Positions 1 through 12,000 of a stretch of 64,000 bases of DNA are shown in pieces. Below the pieces are notes generated by a model. It worked only from the letters and a program-made list of their open reading frames with translations, did no database searches and was not told where the DNA came from. The translations under genes and the position numbers were made by a program. The stretch is taken from contig CAJFCJ010000019.1 in the NCBI GenBank assembly GCA_904063045.1, positions 1,875,700-1,939,699 of the forward strand, in the 5' to 3' direction. The first letter of the stretch is position 1; every line of letters starts with the position of its first letter. The DNA comes from Dimorphilus gyrociliatus. Lineage: Eukaryota; Annelida; Polychaeta; Dinophilidae.

Positions 1-2331
1 AATGAAAAAGTAAATGACCTAGTTCTATCAATCTTATTTGAGAAAATTGGGATTAATATTGAGGAAGTGACTCTGCAGAAAACTGAAATAGATATAGCGT
101 TGTTATTGAAAACATTGTCTTCGAGTAGTCCCAATCTTAAGAATATTTATATTAAAGATAGAACTTTGTTAACTTGTTTGTATAAAGATGGCATTCTCTT
201 AGATAGTTTATTAACTCTACTTAGATTGACCAAACTCTCAAATTTCCATATGGGAAAGACGTGTTTTCAAATAATTAGACACTGCAACAAATCTTCTACA
301 TCCGCAAAACGAAAGGTGAAAGATTTAGAAATTTCCCATTCTCGCAATAATGGAATAATTATTATTCGAGCTACTTTTGGTTCAGTCTATATGGCAAGCC
401 TTACTGATAATTGCTCCAATTTTTCATCTTATATAAACTGGGACGTCATTAAGTTTATAAAAAAATGTCCTTATATGAAAACATTAACGTTTAAGAATAA
501 AATTCTCAGAGAACGCTTTTGTCCTCAATTGTTTGAAGTTCTACAAAATAAAATAAAAATGGAGGTTTTAAGAACAGTTTGTCTAGTAAATACTATAATA
601 GAGACGCCAAATGAGGAATTTCTGAGCAATTGTTATAGGTATCTTAGACCACCGAAGTATGAGATGAATGAACAGAAACGCAATAAAGAATCTTCTCAAT
701 TGAATAGTTTTGATGTAACAGTTATGAGGAATGATGAGCTACTATTTGTATTAAATATAGATCAGGATTGCCGGAAAGGTATAAATATTCCTACATGGAA
801 ATACAATAAGGTGGAGAATATGAGTCATGTTGTAAATGGATGGAGGAGAGATATGATAAAAATGAGAAATTTCAATTTGAAATCATATACAAAGATAAAG
901 AATATTTCATTTAGTTTGGACGATGATCTCGTATGTTCATTGTTTCAGGATATTCAATCGCTTAACCTAGCTGACTGTTTCATTAATGAGAAAACTGTTC
1001 AATCTCATATATTAGAAAAACTTCCAAAGATTTCAAACTTAATATCTTTAGATCTAAGCACACTGAATTGGTCTCATAGTCTAACAAAACTCATTGTTCA
1101 AGTCTTAAGTAATTCCCCATTTCTTACATCCCTTAAATTAAACGACTGTGGACTAATAGAACGTAAAGCCACACTCTTGGGAGAAAGCTTGGTTCATTGT
1201 TCAAACTTAGAATTACTATCTCTTCAATATAACAATGAGATGAACTGCGGATTAGAGAAAATATTTAAAGGGCTAGAAAATCACACAGACCGTATGAAGC
1301 ATCTTAATCTAGGAGCTTGTGACTTATCTAGGGATCTAACATCTTTATTAGGTGAATTTATGCAAAAGTGTTGCAATTGTGAATCAATATCCATCGAAGG
1401 AAATCAAACTACAGGAAGTGGATTTCATGATTTATGTAATGGATTAATATATTGCAAGAATATAAAAAGCCTTAATTTCAGTAAATGCTCTCTAAACAAT
1501 GCGCAAGCAATAAGCTTGGGAAAATGCTTAAAAAATCTATCTAATATTGAGAATTTATGTCTTTCCGAAAATAAAAACATGGAATCGGGATTTGGTGATA
1601 TTTGTAATGGTTTAGAAACATCGTCAAATTGTCTAAAACATCTTAATCTCGACTGGTGTAATTTGAGCAGCACTAAAGCCGAAAAATTAGGAAAGAGTTT
1701 AGAGCACTGCTGCTTCTTGGAAACCTTATCTCTTCGTGAAAGCGAAAATATGGGTGATGGATTTACTGAAATTTGTCTTGGGTTGACCAAATCTTCTGAA
1801 TGTCTTAAGAGTATCGATTTAAGTTGGTGTAATTTAAGTGAAAATCAGGCAAAGAAATTAGCTAAATGTTTACAAAAATGCTCACGTTTTGAATCGCTAT
1901 TGGCTGAGGGGAATTCCAAAATGGATTTACAACTTTATGCCGTATTCTCTAGTTTAAAAACATCTTCTGAATCTTTTAAATATCTAAATCTCAACTGGTG
2001 TGATATGACAGAAAATCAAGCAAAGCGTCTAGGAGAGTGTTTATTAAATTTCTCAAGTTTAGAATCACTTTCCCTTAAATTCAATAAATCCATGGGTATA
2101 GGATTTAGTAACATATGTGATGGATTAAAATCCTCATCTAACTCTATCAAAACACTTCAATTTGACGAATGCAATTTAAACACTTATCAGGCAAAGTGCT
2201 TGGGTGAATGCTTACGTTCTTGTTCAAATATTGAGTCCTTATCACTATATCAAAACCCTGATATAGGTTCTGGATTAGATATTATAAAACATAGTATAAA
2301 AGATGATATCTATGTGAATTTACAAGTGTAA
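1..2331 (+). CDS. NLR-like leucine-rich-repeat protein, 3' part (5' end outside window)
   Basis: The frame is open from base 1, with no stop before position 67, so the GTG at 67 is not the start and the gene enters from the left edge. About 776 residues are visible. The first ~300 are not recognisable. From about residue 310 onward the protein is built of ribonuclease-inhibitor-type LRRs in double units of ~57 residues, each pairing a segment like LKHLNLDWCNLSS with one like LETLSLRESENMGDGF; roughly seven units run to the stop. Such LRR arrays are typical of the C-terminal sensor part of NACHT-LRR proteins, but no NACHT domain lies in the window, so NLR identity is inference. No signal peptide or TM is visible here, which would fit a cytoplasmic protein. 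The visible part is intronless and ends with TAA. Confidence 0.8.
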   Translation, partial: NEKVNDLVLSILFEKIGINIEEVTLQKTEIDIALLLKTLSSSSPNLKNIYIKDRTLLTCLYKDGILLDSLLTLLRLTKLSNFHMGKTCFQIIRHCNKSSTSAKRKVKDLEISHSRNNGIIIIRATFGSVYMASLTDNCSNFSSYINWDVIKFIKKCPYMKTLTFKNKILRERFCPQLFEVLQNKIKMEVLRTVCLVNTIIETPNEEFLSNCYRYLRPPKYEMNEQKRNKESSQLNSFDVTVMRNDELLFVLNIDQDCRKGINIPTWKYNKVENMSHVVNGWRRDMIKMRNFNLKSYTKIKNISFSLDDDLVCSLFQDIQSLNLADCFINEKTVQSHILEKLPKISNLISLDLSTLNWSHSLTKLIVQVLSNSPFLTSLKLNDCGLIERKATLLGESLVHCSNLELLSLQYNNEMNCGLEKIFKGLENHTDRMKHLNLGACDLSRDLTSLLGEFMQKCCNCESISIEGNQTTGSGFHDLCNGLIYCKNIKSLNFSKCSLNNAQAISLGKCLKNLSNIENLCLSENKNMESGFGDICNGLETSSNCLKHLNLDWCNLSSTKAEKLGKSLEHCCFLETLSLRESENMGDGFTEICLGLTKSSECLKSIDLSWCNLSENQAKKLAKCLQKCSRFESLLAEGNSKMDLQLYAVFSSLKTSSESFKYLNLNWCDMTENQAKRLGECLLNFSSLESLSLKFNKSMGIGFSNICDGLKSSSNSIKTLQFDECNLNTYQAKCLGECLRSCSNIESLSLYQNPDIGSGLDIIKHSIKDDIYVNLQV

Positions 2332-2442
2332 AGGAATATTTGTAAAGTATGCATTTGTAGCTGTAATTTATCATCTTTTCCTTCAATACACAATGCTTAA
2401 AAACCTTTTATGACATTTCAGTTACCCTAAATCGTATATTAC

Positions 2443-3023
2443 TTGCATGTTATCATGATCGTAAATGTCTCGATATGCCTTTATTGGCTATCAACCTTTA
2501 ATTTATTGAAGATTTCCGGTTTAACAATTACAAAACAAAATGTAAAAATTTACAATTACAATTTCGCAATGGATAGCCGTTTTTATTCTGTAATTGCTAA
2601 CTTCACTTTTCTACATGCGGAGGAAACATTTATTCATAATTCCGACAACAGATTTTCTAAGAATGTTGCTCTTTCTTTCATGCTAATTAGAGGAGAAAAA
2701 TTTCCCAATATATCAAGAAATATCTTTGATAATGAAGAGAGTAACTATGAAATTAATTCTCAATTTCTCTGTGGATTAGATAGTGTTCACCTTTGCCAAT
2801 TTGATATTACATATAATTACATCAACGCTGAAAATCCTTATGGCTATTGGTAAAAGTTAATTTATCTCCAAATTATCTAGACACCAATTTTACAACATTA
2901 AAATATTTTAAAGAGATTCAATCAGAACCAAACGTTCTTAGAGGATACGTACAAGGTCATCTTGTACTAAGTGGCAATACTTCTATTGATAATACAACTG
3001 TAAAATACTTTTACAGTTTCTAA
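2443..3023 (+). pseudogene. Broken fragment of a Bark-like receptor (beta-helix segment)
   Basis: The first frame (to ~2850) ends in a stretch that matches the minus-strand receptor P1 around 15000-15180: both share IFDNEES/IIDNEES, the ITYNYINAENPY motif and the LCG...C spacing. The homology then continues in another frame from about 2847 (VNLSPNY, TLKYF, LRGYVQG), matching P1 residues encoded near 14960-14780 (VHLSPSY, TLKYF, LCGYIKG). Roughly ten residues are lost at the switch, and the second frame stops at 3021-3023. No start, signal peptide or other receptor modules are present. I read it as a degenerated partial duplicate lying in the opposite orientation to P1. Confidence 0.75.
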
Positions 3024-3231
3024 CAAAAGTTCCGAAGAATTTAATAATTGCCCTAGCCAGCGTAGCTATAATATATATTTATGTATTCGTGCCAAAAAGG
3101 GAAAAGTATCTCTATAAACTGTTTATTTTCAGTAAAACTTTGTAAATATTATGTAATATAAACTTTTCAACAGTCTCCTAATTGAAATGAACGACATTTT
3201 CATTGACTTATAAAACTTAACAAAATAAACT

Positions 3232-3907
3232 TTAATGTACCATAACATATCCAATAAGTAATGGTAAGAATAATAAAATTAACTTAAGAGTTGATTCTTT
3301 CGTTGCTTTCGAAATGTCTTTTGAACCTATAGAATCAAATAATATTTTACTATTAGTGACATTTTGTAAAACTTTGGAAAACTTTTTATAAATACTTCTG
3401 CTATTATTAGTGAATATCGATTCGTGATAAAAATACTCTGTAGCGTTGCATCGTTTCAAAGAAGTTTTAAATATTTCATAAAAGTTCAAAGAATCAAATT
3501 TTCGCTCTCCAGCAATAACCTTTAGCTCTGCTGCACATTCTATTTGGAATATTAATTATTTTTATTAATTATTAAATATTTGTTTAAATTTAATTACCTT
3601 GGCTACAAATTGCCTTTGTAAAATTGTTTATTTCTAATATATTTAAAACTTTACAGGTCTTGCCGTTTACGCTATCCATACAATCTCTATCATTTTTGTA
3701 TATTTCACAAAATGTTTCAGCCTGAAATCCGTTATGAAACATAGCTGTTAGCGATTGTAGATATAGACTTGAACATTTTATAGCTTCTGTTACACAAAAT
3801 GAATATGTTTGGCTTTCAGACGATGTATAATTTAATGATCTTATATCTCCGTGGCAGAGAGGTACTAAGGACAAAAAAAATAACACATAAACATAACATA
3901 AATGCAT
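3232..3907 (-). CDS. Small secreted Cys-rich protein A, likely GPI-anchored
   Basis: Two exons (3907-3598 and 3539-3232) flank a 58-nt GT-AG intron; the product is 205 aa. The start ATG opens a clear signal peptide (MHLCYVYVLFFLSLVPLCHG). The mature region has spaced cysteines (FCVTEAIKC ... FCEIYKNDRDC ... TCKVL ... ICSQ|EC). The intron is phase 1 and falls just before a Cys codon, exactly as in the paralogues at 4659-5412 and 19158-19998. The C-terminus is a hydrophobic run ending almost at the stop (LKLILLFLPLLIGYVMVH), as expected for a GPI-attachment signal. The family is not one I can name. The gene lies tail-to-tail near the receptor fragment and head-to-head with protein B. Surface display is inferred. 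Confidence 0.8.
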
Positions 3908-4658
3908 ACAGTATAATAGAATATACTAACATAAGAAAGATATAGTAAAGAAGAATAACATTTTCCAATGGATAGAAATTATCATTTTATCTTTACCATA
4001 TAAATCCTATTCCTTGTCTTTTAAGAAGGAATAATCTCTGAAATAGAACAAAATTACCAAATAGTAACTTAATAGTAGATTTTATTTAAGGAACATTGAA
4101 GGTGTAACATACTTGAACGCTAGATTGATCTTTAATATTTTAAATGGCCTGTTTAAAAGGATATACTCTATATATTGAAAATGTGACTAATGATAGTGAT
4201 TTACAAAGAACATGGTTTTGGAAAGCTGTTATTGCGAAACAGTCTCCTATACTAATCAACTATTCCTTATTAGTAGTTTATTAAGCATATTGATTTTTAG
4301 GCATATATAGGTCACCGCTTTTTTATTTTCTATTTTTCTAGGCAATCATTAGATACTTCACAGCAATGAATATATTATTGACTTTCGTTTCGGTATACCT
4401 TCCATTCTTTAAGTATTGATTTATTGATTAATTAAGTAATCAATTATTATTAATAAGATTAAACGAATATAAAATACATAATGTCATCATGACCTTGAGG
4501 TTGATTATAGTATGTAAAAAAAAGGAGGGGGGGGGAGAATTTTAAGTTAAATGGCAACTATTATTGGGAAATAGAATTTAAGAAAGCATGAATATGAATA
4601 TAAATGCAAGACTTACGTTGTACTTCTCAGAAAGAAAGTTGTTCCTGTATGAAAAAGA
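3908..4658. other. Intergenic, divergent promoter region between proteins A and B
   Basis: 751 bases between the start codons of two divergently transcribed paralogues. AT-rich, with a purine/G run (about ten G) near 4525-4536. No ORF, RNA gene or repeat family is recognised; shared control of the two neighbours is possible but not shown. Confidence 0.5.
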
Positions 4659-5412
4659 ATGATTGTTTATCTTTTGGTTTTATTCAGTAAGTTAAATTAG
4701 TTTAATTAAAAAACACATTTTTCATTAATTATTTAATGATAATTCCAAGATTTAACGATCTTATGTTCATCGCGATCATCATTTGAAGTTAAAGACTCTA
4801 ATGTAAAAAGTAATTTACCTTATACTGAATGTGAAACTGCACTTTTAAACTGTTCAGCAAAATACTCTGAAGAGTCTACAATACTTGCAAGCAATTTTAG
4901 CGCTAAAAAGGCATGTCAAATTGGAAATGACTTTTTACATTGTGTTGAGGGAATTCATATAGATAATTGTAAATTTGAAAGTTATGATTCCTCATTTCAA
5001 TCTACAATAGAAATATTTAAACAGCAGTGCAAATCTAGTTTGTATTAAAGCATCTTCTAAATATATATAGAATTGATTTAATTTTAATGTTTCTATTATA
5101 TATTTCAAGATTGTCAACAAATTTTAAGTAGATTAAATGGAGCAGTTAATAATGGATCTTGTTACTTTTATCGTGCATATTTGGACAGATTGATCGAATG
5201 TGGTGTAAAGGAAAAGTATTTGACACATATTCCAAAGAAACATAGATGTAATTATTATGAATAATTATAATAATAATACCAAAAAAATCTTAAATGTTCT
5301 TATTTATTTTACACTTTTAGGTGGCATCAAATTAAATGACGCAAGTCAAATTCAATATGTATTCGCTACTATTACCATACATATTAGTATAATAAAGATA
5401 TCAGTGTTTTAA
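4659..5412 (+). CDS. Small secreted Cys-rich protein B, likely GPI-anchored
   Basis: Four exons can be joined in frame: 4659-4686, 4750-5037, 5110-5247 and 5321-5412 (181 aa, introns of 63-73 nt with GT-AG ends). Exon 1 encodes only the start of a signal peptide (MIVYLLVLFNLTILCSS spans the first junction). The Cys pattern (ECETALLNC ... ACQIGNDFLHC ... NC ... QC|NC ... SC ... EC ... RC) matches proteins A and C. The third intron is phase 1 directly before a Cys, and the last intron splits the final TGT Cys codon, as in protein C. The C-terminal exon encodes a hydrophobic tail (YVFATITIHISIIKISVF). Short exons hide this gene from simple ORF searches. Function unknown. Confidence 0.75.
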
Positions 5413-6056
5413 TTACTATTTATCTGTCTCTATATATGATGATTGATGATTAGGAAGAAGAGAGTTTAATACAATTTAAAAATATCCCTAAAAACGTAAT
5501 TACTTATCGAAAGCTAAATAAGTATATTCAAGGCTATCTGTGAAAACGAAAATAAAACAACAAACCTAAAAATCAAACAATACATGTATATATAAAAAAT
5601 CGGTCAATGGAAACTCATTAATCCTAGTTCAATAGTATGAAAAGAGGTTTCTTTTGATTCGATGACCAAGTCATATACAGTATAAATACAACATTTACAA
5701 GATTTTTTGGTTTGACTCGTATTATGAAACTAGTTAGCAATTCCTTAGTAATTTAGTTTCAATTTTATTTGCTTCTCTCACAATATTACTGTTGCGTTTT
5801 CTCCCTTTTATACTTTCCTCAATATTCATCATGTCATTTTACTGGATGCCTGATACAACTCGTCCACGTCGTTGGCGCCATTTAGTAAACTTTGTGCTTC
5901 TTTTATGAGTCTAATAATTAATTCAATATAAGATGTTATTATTGTCTATGCAACCCTTCAGTTTTTACTCAATAAAAGAATGAAAGACATAAAAAGAAAT
6001 ATAATTTATTAAAATCAGAAAGCTGAAAAACATACTTTGGTGAACTATTAAAATAT
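5413..6056. other. Intergenic, convergent 3' flanks of protein B and receptor P1
   Basis: No coding signal seen. A minus-strand AATAAA at about 6004-6009 lies roughly 50 nt past the P1 stop and is its likely polyadenylation signal. The rest is AT-rich sequence without recognisable repeats. Confidence 0.5.
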
Positions 6057-9000
6057 CTAAAAATATCCTTTTCGCTTTTTGGTTCGAATATATAAGAATA
6101 AAAATGTTAATAACGCAATTAACACCATTAAACTACCACTGGAAATAGCAATAATTAAATAAGTCATTTGAGAATTTCCAGTAAGAATCCCTTTTAAATT
6201 AGACGTTGTATCAACTTTCACTGGATCAGATGTAGTAACGTCATTCACTACTGTAGTTGAGAAATAGTTATCTTTTTCTGTACTAACTTCTACCGGTTCA
6301 GATGTAGTAAGATCTCTGGAAAATATTGTATTAACTTCTTTCAATGTACTTTGCGGTCTTTCAGAAGTGTTCTCATCTTCGTTTTTTGTTGTCGTAACCT
6401 CTAATTCTTCTCCTTGTTGAATATAAACAATAAATGTAGATGTACTTGAACAAGGATCATCAGATTTATCCGATACAATAAGGCGGCTTTCAAATCGTCC
6501 AACAGGAAGAGGATACTTTATTGTTACAATTTCTGACGAATTTTCCATCACTTCAAATATATTCCATTCTCTTTGAATTTTCTCAAGCTTGTACGTCATT
6601 TCTCCTTTTAGACCAGAATCAGAGTCAGTTGCTACTATCCGAGATACAAGAAATCCCATAGGTGTAGTCGAATTTAACAGAATTTTATCACTCAAAACAG
6701 GATATTTAATTACTGCACATTCATTTACATCGTTTACGTTAATATCTACGAAAGCTAAAGAAGATAACTTTGATAATGTATTCTCCGTTGCCCGTACTTC
6801 TACACTATAGCTTCCCGGTTTAAATTCTCCACTAGATCGCAACACTCCTGTTATTTCGTCGATTGTTACTGAAATATTTGAGTAGCCTAAAGTATAGACG
6901 ATTCCCTTAGTAGATCCTATATCTGTGTCATTTGCTTGAATTTGTAATAGATATTCATTGGCCGAAATCAGTTCATCAACAACTACTGTATATTCATTAC
7001 TGAGAAATTGTGGTTTCTCTATATTTGGGAGTGCCTTTTGTGAACAATCATCACCTGCAAGACCTTTCTTACATCTACAGACGTTTGGTGCTATACATAC
7101 ACCATTTCCTGAGCAATTAGATTGACTTTTACAGGATGTTTCAGAGCATTTTAATCCAAACCATAAAGGATCGCATGAGCAATTGTCAAATGAAATACAA
7201 CTACCTCGACCAGAACAAAAATCTAATGATTCACATGAAAATTCAGAACAAGTCACTCCTTTGAATCCCAAATCACACTTGCATTCATTAGCCGAGATAC
7301 ATGTACCATTTATTGAACAGGGCGGATCACATTCTGGTATACTACAGTTTCTTCCACTGAATCCTATGTCGCATATACATTCTGTTTCATTCTTACAAAT
7401 TCCATGACCATTGCAATTCATCAAGTCTGGACAAAATTTCAGAGATTCGCAGAAATCTCCCTCAAATCCATTGTTACATTCGCATTTATTTGGTTCTATG
7501 CACTCTCCATTCAATGAACAGTCTTTCTCACAAATTGGAATAGAACAAGAATCTCCTTTCCATCCATCTCCACAAAAACATTCATCGAATCCAAGACACG
7601 ATCCATGATTTGTGCAATAGTTGACATTCTCACAAGAATATTGTGAACAAGTCGGTCCTGTATATCCTAGTTCACATTTACATTTGTCATGATCAATGCA
7701 CACTCCATGGTCTGAACATCCCTTTTCACATATTGCTACCTCGGAACAATTGTTACTTGTCCAACCTATTTCGCATTCGCAAACACCAGATTTCACACAA
7801 ATTCCTCTCGAAGAACAATTACCTTCACAGACAGCCTCAATCTCACACGTTGATCCTTCAAAACCTTTAAAACAAGAGCAGAATCCTTCAGAACAATTAC
7901 CATGTACACAATCAACACATTCGCCAATCTGACAGTATTCTCCAGACCATCCATCGATACAGACACATGCTTTATCTTGGCAAGTTCCTCTATTTGAGCA
8001 TTGATTTTTACATTGTTTCAACGTCAAAATACCTTGTTTCGCTATAGTAGGATCATCCGACATAACAACGTCGTATATGCATTTTTTCTTGTCATCTTCA
8101 TTCACATCGTCACCTGCACACAACTCTGAAGCAAGATCAATTTTCGATTGGTTGATATGCTGAAGGCTATAGATAGGCTTATGAGAGGAGAGAGTATAAC
8201 TAGAATCCATAACATCATCTTTATGAAAGTTAGATAGATGAAAGGACCATGTGTTTAAAAGACCTCCATTTTGCCGATAGGTGTTTGTCATTCTCCATGA
8301 CTCAACAAAATCAACATGTGATGTAAAGTGTTGACCGTTTGGACCTTTAAAGTCATCAGTGTCATCATCATTCATCAGTCCACATATTCCCGAAGTACGA
8401 TTAAACATTTCTTCACTGGCAGTGATTGATAAACTCAAGTATTGACGTTGCATATTTTCACTGAACGATGTGATAACGGATATAGATGATCCACTATTGT
8501 ATTTAACTGATGCTATCAGAATGGTGGGATCCTTTTTATTAACAAGCGATGATTTAGGTGAAATATCTAAGCGAATTGTATCATTATCGAACTTGTATGA
8601 ATGATTACTTTTGAGGTTACTAAGAAGAATTCCATTCAATCTGAGAGAAGGAAAATCTTTAGCCGTAACATTCAGTTTAGTGGACACAGTGAAAATAGAC
8701 GAATTTCCTAGTTTGATGGCAATCGCTCCTATGAATGATGTTGTTTTATGTGCATAGAATCGGTATTGATATGAAAGAGAAGGTGAAATACAACCCGAAA
8801 ATTGACCAATGCCAAAGTAGTCAAATGTTTTACCATCGAGTGTTTCTAAATGAGGATCACCCCAGACTGCTCTTGGAGTACGTATTTCACACGCACTACC
8901 CATCCATTGTCTAGAGCATCGACATGTTGATTTACAATTGCTGGTTGGTATACAAACACCACGATTGTTACAATTTTTTGAAGGACTACAAACTGGTTTT

Positions 9001-12000
9001 TCACACTCTTTTCCTTCCCTTTGAGGTAGACAAATGCCATTTATACCACATTGATTTCTGCAAATGCATTCGCCAGATGGTGATCTTTTTTCAATTCCAC
9101 CTCCGGAACATTTTGAACATGGACGACACCGGCATTGCCCAAATATCAATCTTGATAGGGTTCCATCAGGACATGCACAAGAACAAGAGGTATGTATGTT
9201 GTAAATATTTTTGGCGGATCCATCGGGACAGCAGAGACAAGCTCCTGATTCAAATTTATAACTGTATTCCCTTTTTCCGTTTTTACATTTACAAGGGCAC
9301 ATACATTGCTTGTTTTTCCTATTATAAAGTCCGTTTTTGATATCATATCCAGATTGACCGCATTTACAAATATCGTACTTTCTTTTATTGTTACGATCAT
9401 AATGCCAACATTGCCTGAAAATTGGTAATGTTTAACATCAGTCACATTCAATGATACAAATTACCTGAATAAAAGGAAATCTTTTTGTACACAATTGATA
9501 CAAAATATCTCTTTGTCATAGGCAGAATAAGCTATGTTTCCTTTAATCATAACTTCATTCAAGGCAACAGTGGCGGTGTTAGCTTCTGTTTTATCGCAAA
9601 TATTTCCATCAGAGTATCCAGTTTTAATTACCATTTCTTTAGTTATTACCATATTCATAGATGATTGATAGTTTCTTCTTGTAGAAAGTTGTTGAACGTA
9701 TATACCTGTTATGTTTTACATTGATGATGTGTATACATAATTATAGATAAAATATTCTTAATAATTGTAATACTAACTTGCAAGCCAGTTATTTACGGAT
9801 TTCCAAGAACCTTTTCTACTGAAATACTTCACGATGTTTGTGAATTTATTATTTTCTTTGTATAACGGCCATTTCATTGAAAAACTTGAGCTAAATGGGA
9901 TATTTACTTTTCCATATCCTATTCCATCCAATGTTGATTGACAACTTTTTCTTTTCTTTTCTGTTGTTGTCTGATGATTGTCTAATTTATTTTTGTCGTA
10001 GAAGATGAGGGAACTATAAGATGAACTTGAAAGTATACATTTATTAGACCGAAATATGAAGTTTCCTCTTGATTCAAGAGATACTGATCCAATTGAGAAC
10101 TCTGACGTAGACATCATACCCAGAAAATTGAAACCTTTAATATCGTATCTAAATAGATATTTGCCTCCATTTTTTGAAAGTAATGGTTCATATTTATATA
10201 TCGGTGTTTCTTTTTGAACAGAAATATCGTAGTTGATGTCAATATCATGATTGATTTTCATGGATGTCTTTAAATATTTAATACCCTTATCTGGAAGAAT
10301 TTTTATATCCAATGTTGCTTGAATTGATGAAGTGTACTTTGATGTAATTGAAATTTTAGCTTTGTTATTCTGTTGAGAAAAGTGGTAAAAAGATAATTCA
10401 CTACTAATTATCGCCCTTTAGTTTCAAATACTTACATCTAGTTTGACAGATGGAGAGTTCTCTTCAATTGATAGTTCCGATTTTTCAGAAATTGTAGTAA
10501 ATGAACTACTCTTTTTTATAATTTGATTATATTTTACAGTTGTTCCATCCATAGCATTTGTCAACGATCCTAAATTGATTAATTCTATTGCTTTCCATCC
10601 ATTCGACAAAGACTTTGTGTTTATTACGTAACCGAGAGAAGTCAACGCTTTTCGACCAATAATAATATTACCAACATCAACAATATCATCACCTTGTGAA
10701 TAATATAGACTTTGATGAATATCGTCGCCTCTACAGTATAATTGAGATGAATAAACTTGTATTTTGTCAAACTCTTCATTTTTAATGTTAGCGGTTGAAC
10801 AATCTATTAAAGTTGATTTTAAAAACACGTCTTTATTATTTGTTTGTTGAGAACTTGTAACTTTTTCGAGAAAACCAGAAGTATTTTTTATAATAATAAT
10901 ATCTTTTTTGTCATATTGATCAAATCCCTTTAGTATGATATAATAAGACCAAACAGATTCACCTTCGTATAGGTATTCTTCTCCCAAACATTTTATGTTA
11001 ATTTTCTTATCAATTGTTTTCATCTGCTGATTAGAATCGAGAAATCTTGATAGTTCATCAGTTGAAGGAGCCAAATTCATGATATTATTATCCTTAATAT
11101 TATCAAATTTACCGATTGTTTTTAAGTGAGCATATTTAAATATATCTAATGGATTTACTTCATGCACAATCAATATTTCGTAATTGGATAATACGTTCAT
11201 ATTATTCAAGATCTTATGATGAACACCAACATTATTTCGACTTATTATAACATTTCCAGCAGTTTTGACAACATCATATCCATCTAATATAAATATTTCG
11301 TGTTCGTCATTGAAATCACCATTCAATCTCTCATCGCTTTCACATTTGTACAATGTAGAAGAATCCGGTATTTGAATCACATTGTCTTTGAATTGAATGT
11401 GATTTAATCTGTCTTCAGAGGTCAACTCTGGACGTGGAAAACCATCTTTACAATTTTGTTCATCCCAAACTCTACAGCCAGTCTGTGTTCCTTTATAACA
11501 CTTTAAAATGTCAATACATTGTTCGCATGCTTCATAAGCAGTATTAGAACAATAACGTTCATTACAATTAAATGATAATATTTCATTGGAACAAAAATTT
11601 GGCTTCACGCTTAGACAGTTCCAATAAAACCAGTCAGGACAGGATCTCTCCGGTTGATTTGGCGTTCCTGGCATACATCTTTGACTAGAATCACACCATC
11701 CACATCCATCTTTTTCTGTGCATTGTTTACAAGATGTATATCGTGGACATTTTGATATTGAACATCTGCTGCCATACCATCCGTCTTTACATTTACAAAA
11801 ATTTGGACCAACACATTCTCCATGGCCATTACAGTTTCCAACATCCTTACATATAAATTCTGAACAATCGCTCCTAGTCCATCCTGCATCGCAAATGCAT
11901 ACTCCCTGAGAACAAAGTCCTCTTTTAAAACAATTGTCAGTACAAGAAAAAGTTTGCGTTTCTTTACAAACAAAAGGCTTTATAATATCATTTTTGATAA

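Noticed and set aside
67-2331. GTG/ATG at 67 as start of the LRR gene
   Set aside because: The same frame is open back to base 1, so the gene continues beyond the window.
7183-7932. Plus-strand ORFs inside P1 EGF region
   Set aside because: They are antisense shadows of Cys-rich EGF codons; the minus strand carries clear EGF motifs.
8846-9040. Alternative-frame ORF in the Cys-rich region of P1
   Set aside because: Frame shadow of the real exon; no independent start or domain.
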